Below, in pieces: positions 1 through 12,024 of a stretch of 64,000 bases of DNA. How positions within the stretch are numbered: position 1 is the stretch's first letter; every line of letters begins with the position of its first letter. The position numbers and the translations under genes are program-made. The stretch is from Congeria kusceri (taxonomy: Eukaryota; Mollusca; Bivalvia; Myida; Dreissenidae): NCBI GenBank assembly GCA_027627225.1, contig CM051034.1, positions 19,381,480 to 19,445,479 of the forward strand. Reading direction: 5' to 3'. Under the pieces are notes generated by a model. It saw nothing but the letters and a program-made list of their open reading frames with translations, ran no database searches and had not been told where the DNA came from.

Positions 1-645
1 TTTATATACTTCAATATTATTTGTCACTATCTTAACACAAACCATTGGATAGCAGTTCCACAAGCTTGGAAGTATTTCATGTGGTAGAACAAACTTATGG
101 AATCTTTGCCATGAAAACATGATTTCAAAGGAACTTTGAACATTACTTATTTGAACATGTACTTGTTCCAATATTACATACAACAAGTTTTTACGATGAT
201 TTAACACTGCTTTGCGACATTACAACTTTGTATATTATACATGTTGTGTGAGTATTTCAGCAACATACCTATTCGAAAAGCGTTCCATATATTTTGAATT
301 CGAATATTCGAAAATATTCAAATAAGTAAAAGGAATATTTGAATAATAATTTCAGTACGCGTTCTCATCCCTAATTTTTATGTGTTTATTTTTTCAAATT
401 TATTATTTAAGTTTAATAAAATTTATGTAAGTAATGATAGTTCGCATGGTAATTTGGAAGGAAATATGTTTAGTATTTTGGTTTGGTGTATATTTGCTTT
501 GAGTTGTTTATTTCTTCTTCAAACAATTTGGTATTTTTTTCGAAATGTTAATACTTTAGTATCCACCAATCTACGCTCTGTAATGATAAACATTATTATT
601 AAAACAATTAGTTATTTAATTAGAACCCGTGCATTTTGTTTTCAG

Positions 646-1500
646 CTTCGTAACCATGAAAGCAATCGTCCTCATAGCTCTGCTGATCGCACCTGCTGTA
701 GCCCATCCATACGGTGGATACGGAGGCTACGGAGGTTTTGGCGCTATGGCGGTTATGGTGGCTATGGCGGTAACGGCGGTAACGGCGGTTACGGTGGACT
801 AGGAGGTTATGGCGGCTATGGCGGTTACGGCGGCTATGGCGGTTATGGCGGTTACGGCGGTTACGGTGGACTAGGAGGTTATGGCGGATATGGCGGTTAC
901 GGCCGCTATGGCGGTTACGTCGGCTATGGTGGTTACGGCGGTTACCACTGACTAGGACATTATGGCGGTTACGGAGGTTATGGTGGTTACGGCGGCGGTT
1001 ATGGTGGCTATGGGTAAATATCAATACAAAGATCAGTTTTGGATTCATACTAGAAAACATAATTAATTTACCCGTTATGACTTACACTTGTTTATCATAA
1101 AACTGTATTTGCAGATACTTCCCCCACCACAAGAAATGGCGCCCGCACAAATGGTAAAAACGCTGTTCATCATGAATGGTAAGTGTAGTTTTTGTATTTT
1201 TCAAGTATATGTCAAGCAGTAATGTTCGCACTGATAAATAGGCTGAGTGCATCAAATTGCAAACCAAAAGCTACTCATCTCCAATTCTATAAAGTATGCG
1301 AAGTTTATGTTATCGGAGTGTATTAACATGCATTTTTTGACATATTTGAGTTTTTTTGAGAGATTTATTTTCTTTTTAAAGATGTGAACCAAGACGAACT
1401 ATTTTGCCACAACGGACTCTGCGACCTCAATATATGTTTTCATTTTGCTACTCCCACTTTGCACTGTAATCGATATTCAAAATACATACCTTCCTGAACA
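646..1500 (+). pseudogene. Gly/Tyr-rich shematrin-like secreted protein, copy 1 (broken)
   Basis: This is the left-arm partner of copy 2. A splice acceptor ends at 645 and the ATG is at 656. The first codons give a signal peptide (MKAIVLIALLIAPAVA) followed by HPYGGYGGYGG. One base is missing near 740-745, so the GGY repeat continues in the next frame (about 745-948). In that frame a TGA at 949-951 interrupts it, after which more GGY codons follow to the donor at 1014 (exon end 1013). The tail exon starts at 1115 and would encode GYFPHHKKWRPHKW, with stop 1155-1157. A strong donor (GTAAGT) follows at 1179. An acceptor at 1380-1381 opens a non-coding last exon whose poly(A) signal position reads AATACA instead of AATAAA. 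Frameshift, stop and lost signal together point to a pseudogene, although a sequencing error cannot be excluded for any single lesion. In intact members the family product is predicted to be secreted and probably structural (shell or periostracum). Confidence 0.85.
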
Positions 1501-1771
1501 TTACATTTGCATTTATTTTTGTGTTTAGACACAAATTTCGTCGGCTTTATGAGTGCTATGTTACAACAAGTTTTGTAATAAGAACCTATTTTTCAAACTA
1601 ATATTGCAATTATGGTTGCAGTGACAACAATGTATTTTAATTGCTAGGCAAACTGTTTTGCAAAACAATCGAGAACTATACTAAACTGTACTTAACTTTT
1701 ATTTTCAGTGACTCGTATCAGTGTCGATGTATGTGTTCCGTTTTCTAAGTAAGAAATAATTTTCGATTTAT

Positions 1772-1904
1772 CGTAGTTTATCGGCAAATAAACAACGATT
1801 TGGAGTTCTGGTGCATAGAATTAAACCGCGAGGGCGTTATCACGAGTTGTTCAAAAGACACGCATCTGAAAGTAAAAGAGTTGTTTATTGGCCGATGAAC
1901 AATG
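1772..1904. repeat. Small element bounded by palindromic ends (left arm copy)
   Basis: The two ends, 1772-1797 and 1880-1904, are each close to self-complementary 26-mers of the form GTTTATCGGCCAATAAAC. The better preserved counterpart is at 35337-35470 in the right arm. There is no coding capacity. Confidence 0.6.
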
Positions 1905-4102
1905 ATAATGCGAAATTTATTTCGATTCTAACATGATTTGACATATATTTTTGCAATTGTAATTGGAATTACTGTTTACAATACTCTGCTTACAATCGGA
2001 ACTTCTTTTTGCGTTTATTGGGTAATTTATCAACGATAATTTGGTTCTTTGTCTAAATAAAAATTAGCAAGTAACACGTTAGCATTATTTGTATGTGTTT
2101 TAACATCGTTTGTAAATAAGGTAAAACACAAATGCGTGAATCGGCAGCGGTGAGGAAGTGCAAATTTGAAATTGAATAAAGTTTATATCCTTATTTACTG
2201 TCTATAAAGAAAAGTCAGCATGTATTACCAAATTTCAGATAAAAAAGTTTTCATTTTGAAGAAAGTATTTAAAAACGAGTTGAGTTGACACCACAATGTT
2301 ATTAAATGTCTTTGCTAACAAGTTTTGCAGTAAAATCGTGAATTGTAACAGTCAATTACATTTGTCTAGCTAACCAGTTTGGAAACCAAATCGAGCAATG
2401 CCATATTTAATGTTAGATTTTTTGGACTGACAATGATGGTATTACAATTGCAAGCCAACCAATTGTCCAATAATTTGAGGCTTGCAATTACAATTATTAT
2501 TGTTGCTGTTGATGCGTTTTTCGCATTTAACATAATTTCAACGTGCAATAAAGACAGCACTGGTGTATATGCACATTGTTATTCCGGTCGATGGCAATAA
2601 ATAAAGTATAATTATATGTTTCGAACGTCATTGTATTGCTGGTCAATAGATATAGCAGTGCTGACATATTATTGATAGCACATCGTCCGCTTATCTAACA
2701 ACATCAAACAACGTCAGAAAACAAACTTATTTTGTTAAGAAAAGAAAATTGAAATAAATTGATAAACATTATAAAAATAGCAAACCAGTTATAGTTAATG
2801 TTGCAACGAACATATGACATATTTCATAAAAGAAAATCAGTGACACCATTATTATATGTTTGCGTTTGAATTTCATTGTATTCGAGTTGGTGCATCTTGG
2901 CTGAGGCATATACATGGTTGACAGTTACAAAATAAAGCCTTCCTAGGTCAAATAATAACGTCCAAATAAGTACATATGGATATCAATCAAACCGTTTAGT
3001 TTTTTATTAGTTTTGCACTTAATTTACCGGGTGACTGATTAGGAAAAACGTCTACCACCAGTTTGACGATGGGATTCTCGCTATCGTAGCGCACAAAGAG
3101 CAGCTAAAACTGGCGACATTTATAAACGCATCGTGCATGAACTATCCGTTTCTGAACAAGCATGGCATTTGTTCATAAAAATCGACTGCCATCAACACAA
3201 GCCTTTCCAATGTACGCATACCATCAAAATGCGATAAAAATAACAAGTGTGTTAACGTTCCGCGTGTTACATATTCCATTGGTGGTTGACAACAAAGTCG
3301 AAACTTGATATACTTTGTTGACATCCTTGTGAAATTTCCAATTAAAATCAAGCCACAATACAAGTACATGAGATCGCCTTCAGAATTATAATAAAAATAG
3401 TAAATGAATCTGTAATAATGATCAAAAGTATTGTCAACTGTAATGCGAGATTATATTCGGTAAAATTATACAAAGCTATAACGTAGATATAACGGAAATG
3501 AACTAATTTATATGCAAATGTTAAACGCCTCACAGTGCCTTCTCTCCCCCCCCGCCCCCCCCCCCCCTCCCCGGCTGCTTCGCTGCATTGATACCAATTT
3601 CGCGTAGCAGGGGAGATTACTGGAAGGAGTTAAGCAAAATGTAAAAAATAAATAAAACTTAAATTGCTTTTTATCTCTTGTGTATTTTTGTACTACACCA
3701 AAGTAAGGCCAAAAGAAAAAAATATGTGTTTCGGACAACCCGATCCTACCTTACGAAAACTTCCCGACCCTAAAGTTTTAGCGACGATTGTTTTTCATGA
3801 AATCCGTATTCGTCATATTTTACATTATTTTTAAGGTTTTTTTTTTACCGAAATGTGTCTTTAAACATTAAACTTTAATAAAAACTCAATTTCGACCCTA
3901 CCTAACTTTTTTGAGACCGTTTCCCGAAACTCAGAATTTATTTTGTGTTGGCTTTACTGTAAAATATTATTTAGACTTTATATTCACAATATTAATACTG
4001 TGATTTATATTTGCTAATTAAAACGAAAATATTTACAGTTTAACGTCAGCGTCTGGAACACGACCATGTAGGAGCACACGAACTTACGGTATTTCACAGT
4101 AA

Positions 4103-6657
4103 ATATATATATGGGCTGAATATCGGTCCTATATGGGTCCCAAATGGGTAGCGTATGGGTTCAACAGGGACAGCATTTAGTTCTATAAATGGTCCTATTT
4201 TCCCTATATGGTAGAAAATCTGCATTATGCCGAAAATGCAGTGCAAATGCTTGCATTTGAAAATTGTGTATTAGGTTCCCAGTTTTCGTGTTGAAATATG
4301 AACACATAAAAAGCAAACACGCATTTTCATATATACCTCATATCAAATGGGAAATCACGTACATTATGATTATATACATGTTTAACAATTTAAAAAAAAA
4401 ACATTTACAATTGACGATCAAAATAAACCTACTTTTAATAGTTGTACCTGCTACAAAAATATATAAAACTAGCTGTTAAAATAAAAAAACAGGTAACATT
4501 CAATATAAAAGTGTGCTATTCTTAAATAAAATAGTTCGTTATTATAAACAGCATATGTATATTTTGTGTTGGGGATTTGTAATCAACTAAAGCGACAGAC
4601 ACATATGGTCATCTACAAATATATCTTTGATGTTAACAATTACTACCATATCTATACAGGAAATCGGCCTATCTTTAATTAAGTAAAAATATAGAATTAC
4701 CTTTATCATTTTAGCAGCTATATATATCGACCATGATGCATAAATTAATATTTAATTGTCAATGTACCGATGTCATTACTCAAGAGAAAACACTCCCAAT
4801 GCTGGAGACTATGATACAGATATTTCGTTGGCATTTGGGAAGAGTCAAATTGTTTTCCTGAGGGCAACAGATCAAAATGTTGCCCCCGATATTGAAGGAA
4901 AACAATTTGACTGTTCCCAAAATGACAATGAAATATCTGTTTCATTACCTACTTTTAATAATATATAATAAACAACATTTAATTGTTTTATTTTCCATGA
5001 AAACTAATATCATAATAAAGAGACTCACAACTTCAAAATATAACAATCAATAACCTGGGTCCTGCTTGTAACAGTCAGTAGCACTCAGTGTTAATAAAAA
5101 GTTACATAGCGCAACGTTCTACGCAGGTTGTTCCTCTCTGAATAATGATAATGCCAACATAACGAAACAAAACCATGAAACAGCACAAAATGTTGCCCGT
5201 TGGGTGGAGCTTGTTTCAGCAAAGTGGTAAACAGTTAAAAACGATTAATTATCATTTATATAGTAAAGTAGGTAATACAAGTTTATGAATGTCTACTTTC
5301 TTTGTTTCCACCCGCAACAACAATCCCTTGCTTTTATCAGCGGGTTAGTTATTGACAGTTCCATACCCTTGCCATTGAAACCTAAACAGATGACGGCTTC
5401 CTGAACGCTATCATGGTAAAGATTCTCAGGTCTCGCGCTAAGGAAAAACATGTTATGTATACATTTAAAAAATATGAAACATAAAATTCTTTAAATATAG
5501 ATACAATGGAACACAGAGGTTAGCCCAAAATGTCTTAACGTTTAGAAAAATAAATTGAATATTTTTAAATACGCCGACAAATACAAATCGACTAATGGTT
5601 ATCACCGGATTAGAAAAGAATGAAATGATTCGAAAATTCTAGTGTACCTTTTTGTTTGTTGATGCTGATACATTTTCGCTATTGGATGTAGTTGGCTTTG
5701 GAGCAAAATAATAATTAGAACACTTTTGGGAACAACTGGTGGAGCGTGCAACATTTGTGGTAGAATTAATCTTGACGAACGATTTGTTAATGGCTTATCA
5801 CTGTCCTCAATTCTTCGTGGTTTGCTTTAAATTTGTTACATAATTAAAAATAATCATAGGAGCAGCAAAACAGTTCAAAGATCAGTTACAAAATCGCGTA
5901 ATTGGTATATTTGTTTTATTGAATCCAATGTTAATCAATAAACTTACAAAGACTGTGTACCTAAAGTTGAAGAATTTGTAACAAACTTATTTGTAGAGCA
6001 TCTCACAATTTCTGTATTCTTTTAATATCCACGGAATTACATTACCTTTACGATAACTACATGCTAAAATCAATTAAACAAGAAATTCAGATCTTCAACA
6101 AAAAATAAAGCAAATGTATGCCAAGCGCCCATTTGTAAGTTTCAAATACAATAAGAGATGATACAAATACTTTTAATGATACGGTGATTTTTTTCCATTC
6201 GTTCACTCGATCAACGAATGCCGAGGCTTGCATGTTTGAAAATATGCGCCACATATATGTATTTATTATACCTACTTTTTATTCTTTTTATGTTAATGTA
6301 TTAACAAATTTAATATAACAAGTTCAAGGAATGCACATTAATACGAACTTTAATTTTGACTGGGCTATCTTCTTTGAATTAAATATTGGACCCATTTGTG
6401 TCCCATAATAGGTATTCGAAACTACAATCGCTATTAAAATCAACTTCAATGCAAACGTACATGAAAGTGACATATTTCATTGATGGACATATTATGTCAG
6501 TGCATATTAAACGACCATTACCATTAGAAGTCGATTATTTTATAAGTGTTTGCAAAATGGGTACCATATGGGCAGATTATTTATATAGGACCCATATGGG
6601 GTAAAGTTTCGGTCTAAATTCAGCGCATACGGGAACCATTTAGCCTTGCTTGCTCAG
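4103..6657. mobile_element. Possible DNA element with 'atatgggtccc' subterminal repeats
   Basis: The left end (4103-4170) and right end (6560-6657) carry inverted, AT-rich sequence built from short units such as 'atatgggtcc' and 'gcccatat'. The end sequence near 4103 has a cleaner match at 33120-33157 in the right arm (cagtaagcaatatatatggg), and 6640-6657 reads as a rough inverted match to it. No transposase-like reading frame is visible inside. The right arm keeps only the outer 1 kb of it. The boundaries are my estimate. Confidence 0.35.
4811..4945. repeat. Long imperfect hairpin
   Basis: The arms (about 4811-4870 and 4885-4945) are inverted copies centred on 'agatcaaaatgttgc', and both contain 'cagatatttc' and 'gtcaaattgttttcc' in opposite orientation. 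Open frames on both strands across it are a consequence of the inverted repeat. The same hairpin is present near 32290-32430 in the right arm. Confidence 0.7.
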
Positions 6658-6899
6658 TAGATATGCTAATGCAATGATGCATGTGTCGAACAATATAATT
6701 TTATCACATGCTATACCTTGTTTCCCGTGTAATAGAGCCACTACAAATATTTTTATCGTACACACGTGTAAGATAACATTTTGAGCGTTTTTATTTACTA
6801 CATATTCTTTGACTGACCAATCGCATGACGTTATTTTGGTGAAATGACGTCGTCAACATGAAATGACTTCACGTCAGTACACAACTTTTAGGAGTTATC
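5100..6899. other. No gene seen
   Basis: AT-rich sequence, largely inside the possible element described at 4103-6657. The only sizeable open frame (6386-6604) is built from the 'atatgggacc' repeats and resembles nothing I know. Confidence 0.6.
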
Positions 6900-6945
6900 A
6901 ACATCTCTTTTTTGAAATGAAAATGAAATTGGATATAACATAAAT

Positions 6946-9211
6946 ATTGATTTAGCTAATGCCAATTTACAGAAACTCAATAATGTTCAATAAGAAGCTT
7001 TAGAAGGACTACTTAGTATAAATGAAGTTGCCCTTACACTTAAAAATATGAAAAACGACAGAAGTCCAGGCTCTGATGGTTTCACTGCAGAATTTTATAA
7101 AGTGTTTTGGAACAGATTAGGCCATTTCATAGTACGAAGTATAAATTATGCATTTAATAATAATTCATTGTCCACAACTCAAAAGCATGGAATAATAACT
7201 TGCATCCCAAAAGACAATAAACCGCGCTGCTATTTGAAAAATTTAAGACCATTAACCTTATTAAATGTTGTATACAAACTGGCATCTGGGACTATAGCAA
7301 ATAGATTAAAAACAGTACTTGATGTTTTAATCTCCCAAGACCAAACTGGTTTCATTAAAGGGCGATTTATTGGTGAAAACACTATATTACTTTACGACAT
7401 CTTGAAATATGCTGAAGATAATAATTTGCCTGGGCTACTTATGACAATAGATTTTGAAAAAGAGTTTGATACCTTATCTTTTAAGTTTATAGAAACTAAT
7501 TTTAGATTTTTTAATTTCGGACCAATGTTCCAACAATGGATATCCATGTTTTTGCACAATACTATGGCGTCCATACAAATAAATGGATTTTTATCGAACA
7601 CCTTTTGCATTGAGAGGGGCTGTCGTTAAGGGGACCCGATAAGCGCATACATTTTTATTTTATGTGCGGAAATTCTAGCTATTAAAATCAGACAAAGCAA
7701 ACAAAGAAAGGGTATAACAATTAAAAACATAGAATACAAAATATCACAATTTGCTGACGACACTTCTCTATTACTTGATGGATCTGAATCATCTCTTAAT
7801 TGTACGTTAGACATGCTTCATGAATTTTCAACATACTCTGGATTGAAAATAAACTATGATAAAACTAATTTAATTTGGATAGGCTCTATGAAATATAGTA
7901 CAAGGTCGATAAAAACAAAATACAAACTGACATGGGGAGCAACATCTTTAAAGTTCTTGGGATAGTGTACGACGTAAATTTAGAAAACATAATCATGAAC
8001 AATTTTGATAACAAAATCAACAGTATAAAAAATTCAATAACACACTGGAATCGCAGAAATATCACACCGCTCGGAAAAATAACCATCGTAAAATCACTAC
8101 TTCTCCCTCTGCTTACTCATTTATTTGTGTCACTACCAACACCAAGAATAGAAATTATGAAACAAATTAACAAACTTTTTTATGACTTCATATGGGCAGG
8201 TCCAAGCAAAATTAAAAGCACAGTAATTGTTAAAGAATATAATAAAGGAGGTTTAAATATGGTAGATGTCTGTTCCTTTGAAAAACAAATGAAATTAACA
8301 TGGCTTAAGAGACTTGTGACAGGAGACGGAAATTGTTATACACTTGTTAAATCCTTCATTGATATAACAAAACTTTTTAATACTGGTAAAATGTTTGTTG
8401 AAAACCTTTGCATAAATTTAAAAAATAAATTTTGGCAAGACGTCTTAAAAAGCTATATATTGTATATTGAAAAATTGCCTATAGTCAATAGTGAAGATAT
8501 TCTCGATATGCCTTTGTTTTACAATGAAAATTTTAAAATTGGCAATAATTATATATATATATATAATGTATGTCTGAAAGAGGCATTCGATTTGTTAGAG
8601 ACATATTGATAGATAGAGAACGTTTTATCTCCAAAGAATCTTTGGACTACCAAATTGGAACAAATGTGAATTTTCTACTGTACCAAGGTCTTATAAAAGT
8701 AATAAGTAAATTTATTAAGAATTTTTGAGACATATTTATTTATGATAATAATATTCAAGGACCTGTATTAGCAACATACGTAAAGAAAATAGTAACAAGT
8801 CCTAAAGAAGAAAAACATGTTTATAAAATATTTATTCAAAACAGTGAAATCCCAACTTGTCAAACAAAATGGAATTCAGAGTTCTTTGGAATTGACTGGA
8901 AAAGTGTATATCCACTTGTGTTTAATATTAGTAAAGATAGTTATATCCAATGGCTCCAATGTAGAATAGTCCACAGAATCTTGGGAACAAAATCCAATAT
9001 GTTTAATATGAAAATAGTTACTGATAATCTTTGTACATTTTGTAAAAATGAAGTAGAAAATATAACACACTTGTTTTGGAACTGTGTACATTCTCAATAT
9101 ATTATTAATTTTGCTATTCACGTTGTAAATAGAAATAAACCAAGCTCACCTATCCATCTAACATGTCAGGATATGATACTTGGTATTACAGATTCAAAAA
9201 TGAACATTTAA
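6946..9211 (+). pseudogene. L1/Tx1-like reverse transcriptase, inactivated
   Basis: The reading frame at 7048-7626 gives RT motifs: SPGSDGFTAEFYK near the start, LRPLTLLNVVYKLASGTIANRLK, DQTGFIKGRFIGENT, and the block containing the first catalytic Asp as 'TIDFEKEFDT' (usual form DFEKAFDS). At 7627-7629 the conserved Gln of 'RGCRQGDP' is TAA. The same frame then resumes GDPISAYIFILCAEILA and 'QFADDTSLLLDGS', which carries the catalytic FADD box (about 7747-7785). A frameshift near 7960 moves the thumb and C-terminal region to another frame (7932-8609). Remnants reach 9211 with a Cys-rich 'CTFCKNEVENITHLFWNC' zinc-knuckle motif. There is also a stop upstream near 6994. Not functional. Confidence 0.88.
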
Positions 9212-9666
9212 ATATTTTATGCCTAGAAATTAAACGATATATCTTTCATTGCCAGAGAAAAAACAGAAAGCCGTCTAATTTTGGATTAGTAAATAGCCTC
9301 AAGCACTCATTAGAAATATACAAAACTACAAAAAAAACTTGACGAAGGATTAAAAGATTGGTCACTAGTCAGCATGTTTACAGATATTGCTTATAATGAA
9401 ATTGAAATAGTACTTAATAATAATAGTGACTGAATACAGTTATCAGCATTTTTTATGTCTACAATGTCATAGCACATATAATATATACTCAATGCAATTC
9501 ATTCTCTTTTGTTTATATTTTTTTTGTTGTGCAATATTATCTACGACATAGCATTGGTACATATACATGTAATGAGTGTAATCATTGTATTGTGAGTATA
9601 TACATTTTTGGGACATGATTATGTATTAATGTTATATATCTGTATATGTCTATTATCCATGCCTTC

Positions 9667-9715
9667 ATGTATGTATGTATGTATGTATGTATGTATGTAT
9701 GTATGTACGTATGTA
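9667..9715 (+). repeat. (GTAT)n microsatellite
   Basis: About twelve units of tetranucleotide 'gtat', lying in the 3' UTR of the L1-like element just before its A tail. Confidence 0.95.
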
Positions 9716-9776
9716 AATATACTATGAGCAAATAAAATATTGCACAAAAAAAAACAAAAAAAAACATCTCTTTTTT

Positions 9777-10926
9777 TTCGTTTAAAAGCATGTGATGAAA
9801 AAGATCTGACTCTCGTTGTCAATTCATACCATATCTTATTAAACTCGTCCAGGAAATTCGTTAGTAAGCTCGCCAAAGGCTCGCTAACTAAAAAAATTCC
9901 TGAATACCTTTAATAAAATAAGGTAAAGAATGACACTCGTGTCAGATCCTATATATATATATGTTGATTGATGATTGTCCTGTATTGTATAGGCAATTGG
10001 TCACTTGCCTCCAATAAATGACCAGCGGATGTAAATAAGAGATTCGCTCCTGATGATGTCTTTTGAGCTTCATTATTCTTATATTGTTCAAATTAGTTTG
10101 TCTGTGTCTAAAGCTGTACATGTATCTACGAACAATGTTGACCTGTCAAAAGGCGGAGACCGCAGTTGTAGCAGTTGTAAACATGTTTGTAGTTTGTGTT
10201 GTTTTATTTGCTAAATGTGTTCTGGCAGGTCGTTTTTGGAAGATCTAAGTTGTTGATTGATAGCTGTTCATACATTAGCAATCCTTATTTTAGAAACATA
10301 TGTAATTAATATTTATGAATTCGATCAAGGTATGCATTTATGTTATTAGTTTTGTGTCAATTGGCCTGAAAACTGGTTTATTTCGTGTTCTATGTTGGAA
10401 GTTTTAAATGAGACCCAGTGCCAATTTTAACTTTGGTTTGTAAATGTTAAATTGGCTGTCAAAATATAATTAGAATTATATCCTTTCCATTTGTCTAATA
10501 ATATAATATTGTTACAGCAGAATCACTTTGCACAGATTAAGAGCGAATTAGAGACCAAGAATACTAAATACTCTGAACGTTGTTTTACTTTGTATGTATT
10601 GTAATATTGTATGAACTGCAAATGATTATTCTTGTATGTGTTTGTTCATGTGATTTTGTTGAGGTATCAGTATTGTTTTGTATAAAATAATGGCTTCTGG
10701 CACACACGGACTCACAAGGACATTTATGGAGATTTTATAATTTATTACATTAATTGGTATGAGAACAATATGTGTGTTTGTGTTCCTAACATATCATATA
10801 TATTTTTTTTATAAAGTGAATGAAAATTAAAATATTATATAACAGATACACTATATATCATATAATTTAACAGAAATACATTGAACACATGTGTTACATT
10901 ATTTTGAGCACAACCCTTAAGTTAAA
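9777..10926. other. No gene seen
   Basis: AT-rich intergenic sequence. A short open frame at 10063-10248 has no recognisable motif and no splice context. Confidence 0.6.
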
Positions 10927-11608
10927 TTGTTAATAAAAGTGTTTCTACTAAAATGTCTAAATTATAGAATTTATAAACCGAAGTTTGATTACGATGATTA
11001 CTTTTATGTTTTACCATTTGAACTATCTTTAACATTGTGTAAGTTTATATGTACCAGTCACAGAATGCCGATTCAACATGGTCGTTTTTATAATTTTGAT
11101 AGAAAAATTCGTGTTTGTAGCTTGTGTAACAAACATTTATTTCGGGATGAATTTCATTGTCTATTTGTATGTTCTTATTTTAAAGAAGAAAAAAAAATAT
11201 ATTAAAAAATATCTTATCAATATCCTAATGTAATAAAATATTTTCAACGTTTGAGTATAACACACAGGAACTCTTCGCTTTGATTATTAATCTTATATAA
11301 AAAAGTGCGTCTGTTCTAAATGCACGAAATTAAATATTTTCATATAGTTATTTGTTAAACAGCTTTTATTAAACATTGTCTGTTTCAAGGACATGAAATT
11401 AACTATTTTCGCATAATTATTTATTCTTAATTAAAAAAATGTCCATGTGATTCATTCACACTATGTGTTCTCATTCTCCATTAATATATGTCTGTTATAA
11501 TAATGTGTCATTTACATTTCATTCATGCGGCTGTTAATTAGCATAATTAAGTATTGTTGTCTCATGCCCATATGGCTCATGACTTGTCAATAAAAGTTCA
11601 AAGTTCAA
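10927..11608 (+). mobile_element. 3' fragment of a CR1/jockey-like LINE
   Basis: The translated piece at 10927-11202 has the C-terminal hallmark of these LINE polymerases, 'MPIQHGRFYNFDRKIRVCSLCN' followed by a His/Cys knuckle ('EFHCLFVCSYF'). It matches the corresponding region of the LINEs at 22198 and 26646. The 3' end has 'gacttgtcaataaa' followed by an (agttcaa)n tail near 11590-11608. A close relative lies inverted at 31785-32147. Confidence 0.8.
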
Positions 11609-11889
11609 AGCTAGAAGTTCTTCAAATCTCTTTAAGCTGTTGCTGCCTTGTTCTTATTTCCTACTATGCAGTTTGTTATGTTTTTCAGGAGCTGCATTTT
11701 TAGCGCGGTTACCTTCTTCACTTCCGTAATGCTGCTGTTTTGTAGATTTAACAGTATTTCAGTCATATAACGGCGGTCAGTTAACCTACTCACACTTTTC
11801 CTGGGCAAGCTTAGCCGATCTAAGCGGTTAACCAGTACTAAGTGCACATACTTATGCCAGTAACTGAAAACTGTCCTACTTGAATCAGA

Positions 11890-12024
11890 GGTAGGGGGAG
11901 AATGGCTGTAGAAATTATGTCATGACCAACCCCGCCACAAGTTATGAGGCCGGTCCGGGGAGTGAACCATGAACCCCGTATTGACAGTCCTGCGCTCTAC
12001 CAACTGAGCGCTTCCATGTTAAGG
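11890..12024 (-). repeat. tRNA-derived SINE (Asp-like head)
   Basis: On the minus strand, 'gcgctcagttggtagagcg' forms an A-box and D-arm. It is followed by an anticodon-loop-like 'ctgtcaa' (GUC) and a degenerate B-box 'ggttcatggttcactcc'. The T-arm is degraded and a non-tRNA body follows, so this is a SINE fragment and not a working tRNA gene. Confidence 0.65.

Larger units (their letters stand above)
1..5095 (+). repeat. Left arm of large inverted segmental duplication
   Basis: This segment recurs in reverse complement at about 32148-37285. Matched landmarks include the start of the window against 37250-37285, the Gly-rich gene (656-1157 against 36611-36076), 3142-3369 against 33871-34062, the C-run at 3545-3570 against a G-run near 33680, and 5040-5095 against 32150-32205. 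In one 118-bp stretch (3260-3375) I counted a single mismatch. Other stretches differ by scattered substitutions and small indels. The left end of the arm may lie outside the window. The inner end is the point after 'agcactca' where the two copies stop matching. Confidence 0.93.
6900..9776 (+). mobile_element. 5'-truncated L1/Tx1-like non-LTR retrotransposon with target-site duplication
   Basis: The element runs from about 6914 to 9762. It is flanked by an exact 14-bp direct repeat, aacatctctttttt, at 6900-6913 and 9763-9776. It ends in an A-rich tail (about 9745-9762) after a (GTAT)n tract. It begins inside the reverse transcriptase region, so the 5' portion, including any endonuclease domain, is missing. 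Truncation, a poly(A) tail and a target-site duplication together are the signature of target-primed reverse transcription. Confidence 0.9.

Noticed and set aside
620..1060. His/Arg/Asn-rich open frame opposite copy 1, with similar ones at 36173-36595 and 52597-53055
   Set aside because: These are the antisense readings of the GGY repeat exons. The sense strand has a signal peptide, splice sites and a conserved tail.
3142..3369. 75-codon frame conserved between the two arms (3142-3369 and 33871-34062)
   Set aside because: Conservation is explained by the recent inverted duplication, not by selection. The right copy stops early and neither has a recognisable motif.
4745..4968. Overlapping frames on both strands
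   Set aside because: Explained by the long inverted repeat at 4811-4945.
9582..9876. Tyr/His/Thr-rich frames 'HTYIHTYIHTY'
   Set aside because: Antisense translation of the (GTAT)n tract.
11890..12024. Genuine tRNA-Asp gene
   Set aside because: The B-box and T-arm are degraded and the anticodon stem is poor. A SINE fragment fits better.
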